From Roseovarius azorensis (GTDB lineage: Bacteria > Pseudomonadota > Alphaproteobacteria > Rhodobacterales > Rhodobacteraceae), in contig NZ_FOAG01000007.1 in assembly GCF_900109455.1 (NCBI RefSeq), positions 124,001 to 188,000 on the forward strand: 64,000 nt of DNA. Reading direction: 5' to 3'. Numbering within the stretch: position 1 is the stretch's first letter; every line of letters begins with the position of its first letter. Positions 17,914 to 26,585 of this stretch are shown piece by piece. The translations under genes and the position numbers were made by a program. The notes beneath the pieces were generated by a model. It had not been told where the DNA came from, ran no database searches, and saw only the letters and a list, made by a program, of their open reading frames with translations.

Positions 17914-18120
17914 ATGAGCAGCTTCAATGTTCCGGACATGAGTTGCGGGCATTGCACCGCAGCAATCGAAAAGGCAATCAAGGTAATCGACCCGACAGCT
18001 AAGGTTGCATGCGACCTTGGCACACGAACCGTTGCAGTCGAAAGTTTTCTCGGCGATCGCGCAGTGTCCGAAGCGATCCGCAATGCTGGATACGATGTGG
18101 CGGCGCCGGCCGCACCCTGA
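17914..18120 (+). CDS. copZ: CopZ-like copper chaperone
   Basis: 68 aa single HMA domain with MSCGHC at residues 9-14 and the usual ferredoxin-like pattern. Cytoplasmic Cu(I) chaperone that hands copper to CopA and CueR. ATG 17914 has AAGGAGA upstream; the longer frame from 17845 runs through the promoter box. Confidence 0.92.
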   Translation: MSSFNVPDMSCGHCTAAIEKAIKVIDPTAKVACDLGTRTVAVESFLGDRAVSEAIRNAGYDVAAPAAP

Positions 18121-18152
18121 GAAGCAATCGGCGCCGACTCTGCGCGGTCACA

Positions 18153-18884
18153 CTATTCGGCCGCTTCGCGGACCTTCTCGACTATGGTCCTGAGCTGTTC
18201 TTCCTCGACGAAACCAGGCACGAGGTTGTCCCCGATCACAAAGGACGGCGTGCCATTGAATCCAAGCGCCTGCGTCAGGCGCATGGAGGTTGCAATGTGT
18301 TCCTCTATCTCGGCTGTGTCCATGTCAGCACGTAGCCGCTCGACATCCAACCCGATATCAGTGGCGATTCTCATGACGGAAGCTTCATCTGCCCGTTCCT
18401 GCATACCCATCAGAGCCCAGTGGAACTCTTCGTACTTGCCCTGCTCACGCGCGGCCAGTGCGGCCTTGGCGGCGAATACTGACCCGTCGCCAAGGATCGG
18501 CCATTCCCGATAGACCAGCCTGACGTTCTCGTCGCCTTCCAAAAGCCCCTGAACTTCTGCCATGGCACGTTTGCAATAGGGGCAATTGTAATCGAAGAAC
18601 TCGACCACGGTCACATCCCCGTCCGGGTTGCCGAGAACAGGCGCGTTCGAATCCCGTTCGAGCAATTGGCGCTCGTTGTTCAATACCTCGGCCTGCGCCT
18701 GAGTCTGGGCGGCGGATTGCTCGGCCTCCAGGATCTGCAATGCTTCCATGATGATCTGCGGGTTCTCTCGAATGGCTTGCAAGGCAAGCTCCTTGATCCG
18801 CTCGTCAGTCAGGTCCTGGGCGATTGACGCTAAGGGTGCAATCGCCAGTCCAGTTGCCATTAGCAAGGTCGGAAGAAGACGCAT
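18153..18884 (-). CDS. DsbA-family periplasmic thiol oxidoreductase
   Basis: 243 aa with a signal peptide ending near SIAQD, an N-terminal helical stretch (residues about 24-75, rich in Glu/Gln/Ala, coiled-coil-like as in ScsC/DsbG-type oligomers) and a thioredoxin fold with DYNCPYCK and the cis-Pro loop FNGTPSFVI. Disulfide oxidase or isomerase. Last gene of the leftward multicopper-oxidase operon, 5 bases after a cytochrome gene. ATG 18884 is preferred to an upstream in-frame ATG at 18953 inside that gene. Confidence 0.85.
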   Translation of the reverse strand: MRLLPTLLMATGLAIAPLASIAQDLTDERIKELALQAIRENPQIIMEALQILEAEQSAAQTQAQAEVLNNERQLLERDSNAPVLGNPDGDVTVVEFFDYNCPYCKRAMAEVQGLLEGDENVRLVYREWPILGDGSVFAAKAALAAREQGKYEEFHWALMGMQERADEASVMRIATDIGLDVERLRADMDTAEIEEHIATSMRLTQALGFNGTPSFVIGDNLVPGFVEEEQLRTIVEKVREAAE

Positions 18885-18889
18885 TTCAA

Positions 18890-19363
18890 TTACCTTCCTG
18901 CTGCCGCGGCAGCACTTCGTTCGGCCTGAACGGCGCGCTGACGCTCGGGCCAAGTTGATTTGACATATGAGATGATGTTCCAGATTTCGGCGTCCGACAG
19001 CTGGTCGCCGAACCCGGGCATGCCGCTTTCGAACTCGACCCCTTGAAGCGCGAGTGCTGCCCTGCCGCCCAGCTTGGTGTAGTCGAACAGCACGCCATCG
19101 GGATGATGCCAGGTATGACCGGTTTCGTCATGCGGGGGGGCAGGCAGAAGGCCATCGGGTCCGGGTGACCGCCAGTCTGGCTGTCCTTCCAGATTGGCGC
19201 CGTGGCAGGAGGCGCAGTTTTCTATGTAGAGATTCTCTCCCTGTGCGATATCAATCGATTCCGGCGTGGATTCTCTCTGCGCACCGGCCGTGGTCATTAG
19301 CCAGCCAGCGGCTCCGGCAGCACCCAGGGCAATCACCGACAGCATCAGGTATCTTGGCATCAC
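18890..19363 (-). CDS. Periplasmic monoheme c-type cytochrome
   Basis: 157 aa. N-terminal signal anchor (LSVIALGAAGAAGWLM), one CASCH heme site (about residue 50), and a distal Met in FESGMPGFG, then a terminal amphipathic helix, i.e. a class I cytochrome c. Its ATG overlaps the stop of the multicopper oxidase gene (ATGA). Likely electron partner of that oxidase or of other redox proteins of the operon. Confidence 0.88.
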   Translation of the reverse strand: MMPRYLMLSVIALGAAGAAGWLMTTAGAQRESTPESIDIAQGENLYIENCASCHGANLEGQPDWRSPGPDGLLPAPPHDETGHTWHHPDGVLFDYTKLGGRAALALQGVEFESGMPGFGDQLSDAEIWNIISYVKSTWPERQRAVQAERSAAAAAGR

Positions 19364-20751
19364 GTCACCCGCATCCAGGTCATCATACCGGAGGCCGCGT
19401 GGCTAAGCATATGGCAGTGGAACAGCCAGTCGCCCGGATTGTCGGCGACAAAGGCGACGGTCCGTGTTTCCCCCCGGAACATCGTTATCGTATCCCGGAG
19501 CGGCCCCAAGGTGCCATCCTCGCCGATTTCGCGGAAATGCATCCCGTGCAGATGCATGGCGTGCGGGAAAGACGTGTCATTGTTGATCTCAAGTTTGACC
19601 GTCTGCCCACGAGCAAGATCGGCAAGCGGTGTTTCGGGCATTCCGACGGTGCCGTTGAAGGCCCAGTACTCGTTGGCCGCTACCAGTTCGCGGAAGGATT
19701 TCCGCTCGCCGTCCAGGATCGCCGTTTGCATCCTGCCCATCGCGCCGCCTTCGATGTTCAGGCGAACGGGAGCCGCATTTTGCAAGCCCGGAACATCCAT
19801 CTTTGCATTCCTTGGCAGGGCCGGCGGAGCTTCACGGCGTACGGTCGTTGCCCGACCGGTCACGGGAAAGGCCACCTGAGATACCCCTTCCTCATTATCG
19901 ACGCGCACCAGATGTGCCGTTTCACCGGATTCGGCGGTAACATCGACGATCAGGTCGGCGCGTTGGCCGGGGCCGAGGATAAGGGGTTCCTCAAGCCTTT
20001 GGGGTTGTTCCAGTGGCATCCCGTCCAGCGCAACTGTCCAGCCTTCCATCCCCGCGACATCAACGACGAAAATTCGTGCGTTGGCCGCATTGATCAGACG
20101 CAGTCGAAGCCGTTGGTTCTGCAGCACATCGATCGAAAGATCGTACCGTCCGTTGGTCGCAACGAAATTGCCCATGCGACCGGCGTGGCTGCGGGCACCC
20201 GCGGATGTGAAATCCGGATCGATCTGCGCGGTCTCGGGATCGAGAAGCCAGTCGTCCAGGATCAGGACTTCCTCGCGATCCACCTCCGGAGCCTCGGCTT
20301 CCTCGACGATCAGCGCGCCGTAAAGTCCGCGAGCGACCTGTTCGACCGACCTGTTGTGCGCGTGGTACCAATAGGTCCCGGCATCGGGTGCAACGAAGTC
20401 GTAATCGAAGCCCTCGCCCGGTTCGACCCCGGCCTGGGTCAGCCCTGCGACGCCGTCCATCGCGTTGTCGATCCGGATTCCGTGCCAGTGGACAGAGCTT
20501 ACCTGTCGAAATTCGTTCAGGAATCTTCGCTGAACCCGTGCGCCCTGCACGATCCGCAATTCCGGGCCGGGCATCACGCCGTCATAACCCCAGATTTCCG
20601 TCTTCGGATAGGACGGTGGCGCGAGCTGGACCGCAGCCTGTCGGGCTACCAATTCGTCAAACTGTGGCGTCACAGCGCGCGCCGTAACCGGCAATGCTAG
20701 CGCCGAGGCCGATGCCACGCCATTCAATAGAAAATCCCGCCGTGTCGTCAT
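19360..20751 (-). CDS. Multicopper oxidase (CueO/CopA type)
   Basis: 463 aa, three cupredoxin domains. Tat signal TTRRDFLL followed by a hydrophobic stretch to VTARA. Copper ligands: VHWHG, WYHAH, FPHAMHLHG and the T1/T3 segment HCHMLSHAASGMM. Exported folded with copper; oxidises Cu(I) to the less toxic Cu(II) in the periplasm. A short Met-containing insertion only, so less Met-rich than CueO. ATG 20751 gives the Tat signal directly; the frame extends 17 codons upstream without need. Confidence 0.92.
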   Translation of the reverse strand: MTTRRDFLLNGVASASALALPVTARAVTPQFDELVARQAAVQLAPPSYPKTEIWGYDGVMPGPELRIVQGARVQRRFLNEFRQVSSVHWHGIRIDNAMDGVAGLTQAGVEPGEGFDYDFVAPDAGTYWYHAHNRSVEQVARGLYGALIVEEAEAPEVDREEVLILDDWLLDPETAQIDPDFTSAGARSHAGRMGNFVATNGRYDLSIDVLQNQRLRLRLINAANARIFVVDVAGMEGWTVALDGMPLEQPQRLEEPLILGPGQRADLIVDVTAESGETAHLVRVDNEEGVSQVAFPVTGRATTVRREAPPALPRNAKMDVPGLQNAAPVRLNIEGGAMGRMQTAILDGERKSFRELVAANEYWAFNGTVGMPETPLADLARGQTVKLEINNDTSFPHAMHLHGMHFREIGEDGTLGPLRDTITMFRGETRTVAFVADNPGDWLFHCHMLSHAASGMMTWMRVT

Positions 20752-20808
20752 GGATATCGCCTCCGATGAGCAGGGAAGGGCGGCAGGGGCGACCCTTCCC
20801 AACTGCTG

Positions 20809-21339
20809 TCAGCCTTCGCCCCGGAAGATGATATCCTGAACCATCCCGAATTCACGATGCCCGGGCACATTGCAGGCAATCCCGACTTCAGTCACTTTGT
20901 CCGGAAATGTCCAGATGATCTCGGCGCGCTCGCCGGGCTCGAGCAGAACCGCGTTCGGGTCCGCGTGCATCATGCCCATCTCGCGCATCTTGCCGTGACG
21001 CAGCACGTCATAGTCAATCATGCCCTCATCCACCATCCGGTTCATCTCGGCGGCGTGCGATCCCCACGCGTCCTCGTTGCCCAGATTGAATTCGTGCACC
21101 GCATCGCCTTCGTTGACGACGATGAAGCGAACGGTCTCGCCCGGCATCACGCGGATTGCTCCCGGTTTGAAATACATCTCGCCCATGCGCACCTCGTACG
21201 TGCGCGACACGTGATGCTCGTCTCCCGTCCGGCCGAAATCGGGTGCCGTGCCGTGGCCAGCGTCGGCGAGGGCCGTTGTCGATGAGACCGCGAGGAGTCC
21301 TGCTGCAAGGGACGTGATGCCTGTTGTCGTGATTTTCAT
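20809..21339 (-). CDS. Periplasmic cupredoxin (CopI/plastocyanin-like)
   Basis: 176 aa with a signal peptide (LAAGLLAVSSTTALA) and a single cupredoxin domain. The type 1 copper ligands are visible: His in AVHEFNLGNE, and the C-terminal CNVPGHREFGM (Cys, His, Met). An insertion with several Met and His (RHGKMREMGMMHAD) lies before the ligand loop. Known relatives bind copper in the periplasm or reduce/shuttle electrons. Third from the start of the operon, upstream of the multicopper oxidase. Confidence 0.88.
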   Translation of the reverse strand: MKITTTGITSLAAGLLAVSSTTALADAGHGTAPDFGRTGDEHHVSRTYEVRMGEMYFKPGAIRVMPGETVRFIVVNEGDAVHEFNLGNEDAWGSHAAEMNRMVDEGMIDYDVLRHGKMREMGMMHADPNAVLLEPGERAEIIWTFPDKVTEVGIACNVPGHREFGMVQDIIFRGEG

Positions 21340-21362
21340 CTCATTTCTCCGTCTATTTGGTT

Positions 21363-21740
21363 TCAAGTCTGCACTATTCCGTACTCGGGCAAGGCCAGCC
21401 CGCTTGGAGGCGGTGGCTCATCGATAGGACCGAGCCCGTTGAGACGGATGTGGTCGGAGCGGAACCCGTCGCCGTCAAAGCCGAGCGCTTGAGGTGCTTG
21501 AGTCGGTTCGACTGTCATGGCGGTGACTGCGCAATCCAGCCCCGGGTGGCAATGCCCTCGGGCTTCTTCGACATGAGAATGTGTCTCCTCATGTTCCTCG
21601 ACACCATACGCGTCCGCCGCGACCGAAACTGTCGGATCGTCCACCTGCGCGTCGGCAGGCTGCGACCCGACGCTAAGCAAAATGAGCACACATAGGAACG
21701 CTGCACGCAGGAGCACGAAAGGATCAAACCCACCAAGCAT
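21363..21740 (-). CDS. Unknown secreted or membrane-anchored small protein (copper-operon family A)
   Basis: 125 aa. One hydrophobic N-terminal segment (LLRAAFLCVLILLSVG), then an acidic His-rich stretch (EEHEETHSHVEEARGHCH), CHPGLDC and the tail GPIDEPPPP. A second protein at 26900-27268 has the same layout (CHPALIC and GPPIDLPPP), so this is a real family present in two copper operons. Not recognised. The His/Cys content suggests metal binding, by inference only. Start at ATG 21740, four bases after the cytochrome stop. Confidence 0.65.
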   Translation of the reverse strand: MLGGFDPFVLLRAAFLCVLILLSVGSQPADAQVDDPTVSVAADAYGVEEHEETHSHVEEARGHCHPGLDCAVTAMTVEPTQAPQALGFDGDGFRSDHIRLNGLGPIDEPPPPSGLALPEYGIVQT

Positions 21741-21744
21741 ACCG

Positions 21745-22203
21745 CTAGAAAATGCCGTTCTCTGCCTGGAGTTCGCGGACAAAGCGCGCGATCATCTTTA
21801 CATCGGCATCGGTAAGACCCTCTACCGGAGGCATATTGCCGAAATTCCAATGATGCGATCTGACCCCGTTTTTAGCTGCCAGGACGAAAGCCATGTCAGA
21901 GTGATGATTGGGCTCATAAATCTTGTGAACGAGCGGCGGCGCGACCCCATTTTGTCCAGCGGCATTGGTACCGTGGCATGCTGCGCATTTAGCTTCGAAG
22001 ACACGTTTCCCGATCTGCGCGTTTGCGGACAGTTCTGCCGGGAACGCAACTTCCACGATCGGCGCTCCTTGTGCAACTTCGCTCGTGTCCGGTGGCACCA
22101 TCGCGTGACCGGCCGACTGTTGATCGGATTGGGTCGTGTTCCAATAGACGGCAAGGCCACCGAACAGAAAAAATGCCGCAATCGCCAAGAGTGTTTTGTT
22201 CAT
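21745..22203 (-). CDS. Membrane-anchored monoheme cytochrome c
   Basis: 152 aa. N-terminal anchor (TLLAIAAFFLFGGLAVYW), heme site CAACH around residue 78, distal Met in GNMPPVEGL, and a final helix DVKMIARFVRELQ. Extra His residues (NHHSD, SHHWN) lie between heme and distal ligand. Second gene of the operon that starts with an L,D-transpeptidase. Confidence 0.88.
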   Translation of the reverse strand: MNKTLLAIAAFFLFGGLAVYWNTTQSDQQSAGHAMVPPDTSEVAQGAPIVEVAFPAELSANAQIGKRVFEAKCAACHGTNAAGQNGVAPPLVHKIYEPNHHSDMAFVLAAKNGVRSHHWNFGNMPPVEGLTDADVKMIARFVRELQAENGIF

Positions 22204-22235
22204 TCCTTAGAGTACCTCGCGCGCACCTACTCGGA

Positions 22236-22814
22236 TCAAATCAACTTCACCTGCGTGCCGATCGGCGCTCGCCCGTACACTTCTTCGATCTGTTCATTGT
22301 AGAGACCAATGCAACCGTTCGAAGATCTGCGTCCGATCTTGCGCGTATCCTGCGTGCCATGGATCCGGTAGTACTGCCAGGACAGGTAAAGTGCGCGGGT
22401 GCCTAGCGGATTGTCCGGATCCCCGCCGGCGATGAGCGCTGGCCATTCGGGGTTCCGCTCGCGCATCGACGGCGTCGGCGCCCAGCTCGGATTCTCGCGT
22501 TTTTCGACAACCTCTGTATAGCCTCGTTTCGTCAGCTCGTCCGTCTGGGGAACAGATGTCGGATAGATGCGCATTTCTCCATCGGCGGTCCAATGCTGCA
22601 ACGCCTTCGTGGTTGTATCCGAAATAATTATACCTTTGCCCAGGGTATCGAAATGATCCCGCCAATCGTGCATACGAAAGGACGACACATTGCGCCGAAC
22701 TGACGATGCTTCTTGGGCTCGGAGAATCGACGGTGCCGCCAACGCAACCATGCCTCCCGCCGCAACCGCAACAAAACGGCGTCGATCAATAAGTATGTAT
22801 GCCTGCTCGGCCAT
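22236..22814 (-). CDS. L,D-transpeptidase (YkuD domain), copy 1
   Basis: 192 aa. N-terminal RRRFVAVAAGG is Tat-like and followed by a hydrophobic segment. YkuD catalytic region: HGTQDTRKIG and SSNGCIGL with the nucleophile Cys about residue 172. Cross-links peptidoglycan stems or attaches proteins to them in the periplasm. ATG 22814 with AAAAAGGAG upstream is chosen over the frame reaching 22898, which crosses the promoter. First gene of an operon headed by a CueR box. Confidence 0.88.
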   Translation of the reverse strand: MAEQAYILIDRRRFVAVAAGGMVALAAPSILRAQEASSVRRNVSSFRMHDWRDHFDTLGKGIIISDTTTKALQHWTADGEMRIYPTSVPQTDELTKRGYTEVVEKRENPSWAPTPSMRERNPEWPALIAGGDPDNPLGTRALYLSWQYYRIHGTQDTRKIGRRSSNGCIGLYNEQIEEVYGRAPIGTQVKLI

Positions 22815-22849
22815 TGCCTGCTTGCTCCTTTTTACGCCTGTTTGATGGT

Positions 22850-22880
22850 CGTAAACCACCTTCCAGCGCGGGAGGGTCAA
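22850..22880 (-). promoter_or_regulatory. CueR-type promoter (box c)
   Basis: Minus strand: TTGACC (22875-22880), 19-bp spacer with CTCCC-GCG-CTGGAAGG dyad, TTTACG (22850-22855). Upstream of the L,D-transpeptidase to dsbA operon (22814 down to 18153). Confidence 0.82.
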
Positions 22881-22928
22881 GCCGGATTGATCTGACAAAA
22901 CAGTGATTTTTTGTATCGGATTGTAACA

Positions 22929-22959
22929 TTGACCTTCCCGCGCTGGAAGCCGGTAGCGA
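22929..22959 (+). promoter_or_regulatory. CueR-type promoter (box d)
   Basis: TTGACC (22929-22934), spacer of 19 bp with CTTCC-CGCGCT-GGAAG, TAGCGA (22954-22959). Divergent from box c. Drives the DUF2933-scs operon. Confidence 0.82.
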
Positions 22960-22995
22960 AACTACGCAGGCTACCAGAGAAGGAGCGAGGGTATC

Positions 22996-23283
22996 ATGGA
23001 AGACAACAATGCTGCCGAATCCGAATCGGAAAAGCTGATGAAGTACGGCATGTGGGCATGCTGCGCAGTCATGCTCCTGCCAATAATTGCCTATCTCATG
23101 GCGGGACGGGCTTTAGGCCTGACCGGCAGCCTGATCACTTTCGCTCCGCTCCTCCTGTGCGTCGTTGCCCATTTGGCCATGCATCGCTTTATGGGAAAAT
23201 CCTGTCATGGAAAGGCGAGCGACGCTGACAGCAAGCACGAGGCGCCCGAAGATCGAGCAGTCGCAAGAATTGCAGCCGAATAG
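22996..23283 (+). CDS. DUF2933-type small membrane protein
   Basis: 95 aa with two hydrophobic segments (about 22-40 and 48-66) separated by a short loop, CC in the first and MGKSCHGK after the second. This layout fits DUF2933 proteins, often found in heavy-metal resistance loci; function unknown. ATG 22996 is preceded by AGAGAAGGAG. First gene after box d. Confidence 0.7.
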   Translation: MEDNNAAESESEKLMKYGMWACCAVMLLPIIAYLMAGRALGLTGSLITFAPLLLCVVAHLAMHRFMGKSCHGKASDADSKHEAPEDRAVARIAAE

Positions 23284-23521
23284 ACCCCTCATATTACTGT
23301 TTCGAGGCGCTCCCGTCGTCCTCCTTCTTGTTGTGCTGGGCGGATGTTCGGCGACTATCAAGCAGTGCAGGGCCAGTGACACGACACGCCTGTCAACCAG
23401 CGGAACCGAAGCCCAGATTCCCAAGGGCTGTGTGTCAACCGAGACTGGAGCGAACGGACTGGCAGTACTCGACTGTCAAGGCGATCGAGTGGGCTTCATG
23501 GTACGTGCCACGTCAGATTAA
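23270..23521 (+). CDS. Putative small lipoprotein
   Basis: About 83 aa from a TTG at 23270 (the frame is open further to ATG 23207 or 23165). Pro-Arg start, hydrophobic run VVLLLVVLGGC with a lipobox Cys, then a short mature part with three Cys (KQCR, KGCVS, LDCQG). It would overlap the upstream gene by 14 bases. No family recognised. Retained because lipobox and operon position fit, and because lgt and lspA copies are nearby. Confidence 0.5.
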   Translation: MQPNRPLILLFRGAPVVLLLVVLGGCSATIKQCRASDTTRLSTSGTEAQIPKGCVSTETGANGLAVLDCQGDRVGFMVRATSD

Positions 23522-23532
23522 GACGTGATTGA

Positions 23533-24333
23533 ATGCAGAATGAAGGTAGCCACGGTAAAATCATGATGCCTATGCCACGAAGACCAATTCTGATCGTATC
23601 CGGGCTCGCTGTTTTATATGCTGGCGTTCGAATTGTTCCCGGTTTGCGGCGCGAAGATCTCGTCTTTGAGGAGATCGACGATCCGGTCGGGTTTCGTCGG
23701 CTGACAGCCGGAAAAAGCTCGGCAGGTTTCGATCCTTTCTTCGGCTTGGAGGATCGAACAGAAAATAATCAAGCGGATGCCGAGACAAGGGTGAGGAGTA
23801 ACATCTGCGCCAGTCTGTACGGCGATAGGTGCGGTGCCGGGGAAATTGTTCCGGTGGCGTCCTTTTCGGACTATTATTGCCCCTATTGCCGAGTGCAGAC
23901 CAAGCGCCTCGCCGCCATCGAGGCGCGCCCAGGTAGCGGGGTACGAGTTGCTTGGCACGAGTTGCCGCTATTGGGTGAGACGTCGAAACTTGCCGCAAAG
24001 GCAGCTCTGGCGGCAAGAAACCAAGGGGCTTACCGCGCGTTTCACGAACGCCTAATGAAATCCCCATTTCGGGCAACACCCGAATACCTTCAAGCACTTG
24101 CAGATGATATCGGAATCGACCATGCGCAATTGACTGCGGACATGAACGGTGAACGCGTTCTTCTCGACCTGGAGAACAGTGCCGCGCTTGCGCGTATCTT
24201 TGATTTCATCGGTACGCCGGCAATGGTGATTGGTCGGACCGTGATCCAGGGGGAAATCAGCGAGCGAACGATCCAGGATGTGGTCGCGAGAGAACGCGAG
24301 GAAGGCTGGGCATCGGTATGTCAGCGAAATTGA
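23533..24333 (+). CDS. DsbA/ScsC-like periplasmic thiol protein
   Basis: 266 aa. N-terminal anchor (ILIVSGLAVLYAGVRIV), linker, then a thioredoxin fold with FSDYYCPYCRVQ (active site around residues 116-119) and the cis-Pro loop IGTPAMVIG. ELPLLGETSKLAAKAALAA matches DsbA-type helices. Overlaps the DsbD-like scsB gene by 16 bases, the classic ScsB-ScsC pairing known from suppressor-of-copper-sensitivity loci. Confidence 0.82.
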   Translation: MQNEGSHGKIMMPMPRRPILIVSGLAVLYAGVRIVPGLRREDLVFEEIDDPVGFRRLTAGKSSAGFDPFFGLEDRTENNQADAETRVRSNICASLYGDRCGAGEIVPVASFSDYYCPYCRVQTKRLAAIEARPGSGVRVAWHELPLLGETSKLAAKAALAARNQGAYRAFHERLMKSPFRATPEYLQALADDIGIDHAQLTADMNGERVLLDLENSAALARIFDFIGTPAMVIGRTVIQGEISERTIQDVVAREREEGWASVCQRN

Positions 24334-26432
24334 AACAGGGGGTTTCCAGGGTTTTCGGCTGGCTGGCTGCTGCCGTCTTCGCAAGCCTTGTTGCCACTTC
24401 ATCAGTCGTGGCTGCCGGATCGGAAAGTTTCAGGAATCCCGCGGTCGAGGCCCGCCTGATCACTGCTGAGAACGGCGTCAATCCGGACGCGACGTCGATC
24501 TCGGCCGGCCTCCATCTGCAACTTGGCGAGGACTGGAAGACCTACTGGCGCTCACCGGGTGAGGTCGGTCTTCCGCCGTCGATCGACTGGGCAGGCTCCG
24601 AGAATATCGCGGAGGCCGAGTTTCTTTGGCCGGCGCCCGAGCGGTTCACGGCTTTCGGGATCGAGAACTTCGGCTATCACGACGAGGTCGTCTTTCCGAT
24701 CCGGATCGTGCTTTCGGAACCTGAAATGCCCGTTGCGCTGCGCGCGCGCGTTAGCCTGCTGACCTGCTCGACGGTTTGCGTTCCGCAGGAATTCGATCTC
24801 TCACTGGTTCTGCCTAGGGCCAGCGGGATCGACAACGAGGCAGCGAGGCTGATTTCGACCTATGCGGCCCGTGTACCCGATGATGGCATGGACACCCGAA
24901 TCAGGATCACCTCCGCCCATCTTGATGATGCAAAGACGGCCCTGACGCTGATCGCAAGAAGCGATGAGCCATTCGAAGCTCCCGATATCTTCCCCGAACT
25001 GGGCGAGGGGACTGCGTTCGGCAAGCCCGACATACGGTTGGGGGAAGGGGGGCGGCTGGTCTGGGCGCGGCTGCCGATCCTGGCCGCTGCATCTGACCCG
25101 TCCGAATTGCAGGTGACGGTCACGGATGGCACCCGCGCGGCCACGCTGAATCCCGTGCTGTCCGGGGATGCGCCCGCTCCGCCTTTCAGCATCGCCGTGG
25201 TAGTGCCAGCTATGGGCGAACTGGCGTGGATAGCCTTCATCGCCTTTCTCGGTGGGCTGATCCTGAACGTGATGCCTTGTGTGCTGCCGGTGCTGTCCAT
25301 AAAGCTCTCGTCCGCCGTCAAGTCCGGCGGTCTGTCCCCGGCACGAATCCGCACCGGTTTTGCCGTCTCTGCACTCGGCGTCCTGGCGTTCATGTGGGTT
25401 CTCGCCGGCGCGACAATTGCCGCGCGGGGTTTCGGGCTGACGGTCGGATGGGGCCTGCAGTTCCAGAACCCGGTCTTCCTGGCCGTGATGCTGGTCGTGC
25501 TCGTGATCTTTTCGGCCAATCTCTTCGGCCTCTTCGAGATCACGCTGCCCTCCTCATGGCAGACCCGCCTGACGCGCGCTGGCGGTGGCACGGGCTATGG
25601 CGGCGACTTCGCAACCGGCGCCTTCGCGGCCATTCTGGCCACGCCCTGTTCGGCACCCTTCCTTGGCACGGCAGCTGCCTTTGCGCTGGCTGGGCGTGCC
25701 ATCGACATTGCGGTGATCTTCACCGCGCTCGGAGTTGGCTTGTCGCTTCCGTACCTCGCCGTCGCGGCGTTCCCGCAACTTATCCAGCACCTCCCCAGAC
25801 CGGGCCGCTGGATGCTCGTTCTGAAGGTCGAACTGGGTATAGCACTCGCTGCCACAGCGGCCTGGCTCTTCTGGGTTCTGAGCGGCGTGGCCGGCCAAAG
25901 GGCAGCCATCTGGATTGGGTTGACCACCCTCGGTGCTGTGGCGCTGCTGTCGATGCCACGCATACCGGGCATTGCGAGGATTCCGGGGGCTACGATCCTG
26001 GTCGTGGTCGCGTTGGCTCTGGCCGGGTTGCTATCCGAGGCCCGCAACGCGGTGACATCGGCAGCAACCGATTGGGCCAAGTTCGACAGGTCCGAGATCG
26101 CGCGCCTTGTCTCGACCGGACAGGTCGTTTTTGTGGACGTGACGGCCGATTGGTGTCTGACATGCAAGGCGAACAAGGCGCTGGTTCTCGACCGCGAGCC
26201 TGTCGCGTCGCGACTGCGTGAGCCCGGGATTGTCGCCATGCAGGCGGATTGGACGCGTCCTGACGAGTCCATCTCGCGCTATCTGGAAAGCTTCGGGCGC
26301 TACGGAATTCCGTTCAACGCCGTGTATGGTCCCGCTGCGCCAGAAGGCGTTGTTTTGCAGGAACTTCTGTCGACAGAGGCTGTCCTCGAGGCACTGACTA
26401 TGGCCGGATCAGGGCGGGTCGCCGTAAAGTAG
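24318..26432 (+). CDS. scsB: ScsB-like transmembrane thiol reductase (DsbD family)
   Basis: 704 aa. Signal segment, periplasmic domain of about 250 residues with a CSTVC motif (near 152-156), eight-helix DsbD-type membrane domain with MPCVLPVLSIK and TPCSAPFLGTA (the two membrane Cys), and a C-terminal thioredoxin domain VDVTADWCLTCKANK. Passes electrons from cytoplasmic thioredoxin to periplasmic partners, here presumably the preceding ScsC-like protein and perhaps CcmG. Domain order and length match ScsB rather than short CcdA. Confidence 0.88.
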   Translation: MSAKLKQGVSRVFGWLAAAVFASLVATSSVVAAGSESFRNPAVEARLITAENGVNPDATSISAGLHLQLGEDWKTYWRSPGEVGLPPSIDWAGSENIAEAEFLWPAPERFTAFGIENFGYHDEVVFPIRIVLSEPEMPVALRARVSLLTCSTVCVPQEFDLSLVLPRASGIDNEAARLISTYAARVPDDGMDTRIRITSAHLDDAKTALTLIARSDEPFEAPDIFPELGEGTAFGKPDIRLGEGGRLVWARLPILAAASDPSELQVTVTDGTRAATLNPVLSGDAPAPPFSIAVVVPAMGELAWIAFIAFLGGLILNVMPCVLPVLSIKLSSAVKSGGLSPARIRTGFAVSALGVLAFMWVLAGATIAARGFGLTVGWGLQFQNPVFLAVMLVVLVIFSANLFGLFEITLPSSWQTRLTRAGGGTGYGGDFATGAFAAILATPCSAPFLGTAAAFALAGRAIDIAVIFTALGVGLSLPYLAVAAFPQLIQHLPRPGRWMLVLKVELGIALAATAAWLFWVLSGVAGQRAAIWIGLTTLGAVALLSMPRIPGIARIPGATILVVVALALAGLLSEARNAVTSAATDWAKFDRSEIARLVSTGQVVFVDVTADWCLTCKANKALVLDREPVASRLREPGIVAMQADWTRPDESISRYLESFGRYGIPFNAVYGPAAPEGVVLQELLSTEAVLEALTMAGSGRVAVK

Positions 26433-26532
26433 TATTGGGACAGAACTCCTTGAAACAGGTCCTCCACCCTTTGGCCCGGCCAAAGGAACTCTCGATGAGG
26501 GTGGCCAAATAGAAATCAGTCAACAAGGCGGC

Positions 26533-26563
26533 TTGACCTTCCAGCGGTGGAAGGATGCATGAC
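26533..26563 (+). promoter_or_regulatory. CueR-type promoter (box e)
   Basis: TTGACC (26533-26538), near-perfect dyad CCTTCCA-GCGG-TGGAAGG (26537-26554), -10 CATGAC (26558-26563) at 19 bp. It heads the operon leading to the c-type cytochromes and PBP2. Confidence 0.82.
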
Positions 26564-26585
26564 TGAGAAAAAAATGGAGCAGAGC

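Noticed and set aside
19054..20700. 548-codon open frame on the plus strand
   Set aside because: Runs antisense through the multicopper oxidase and cytochrome genes; composition is that of a shadow frame, with no motif.
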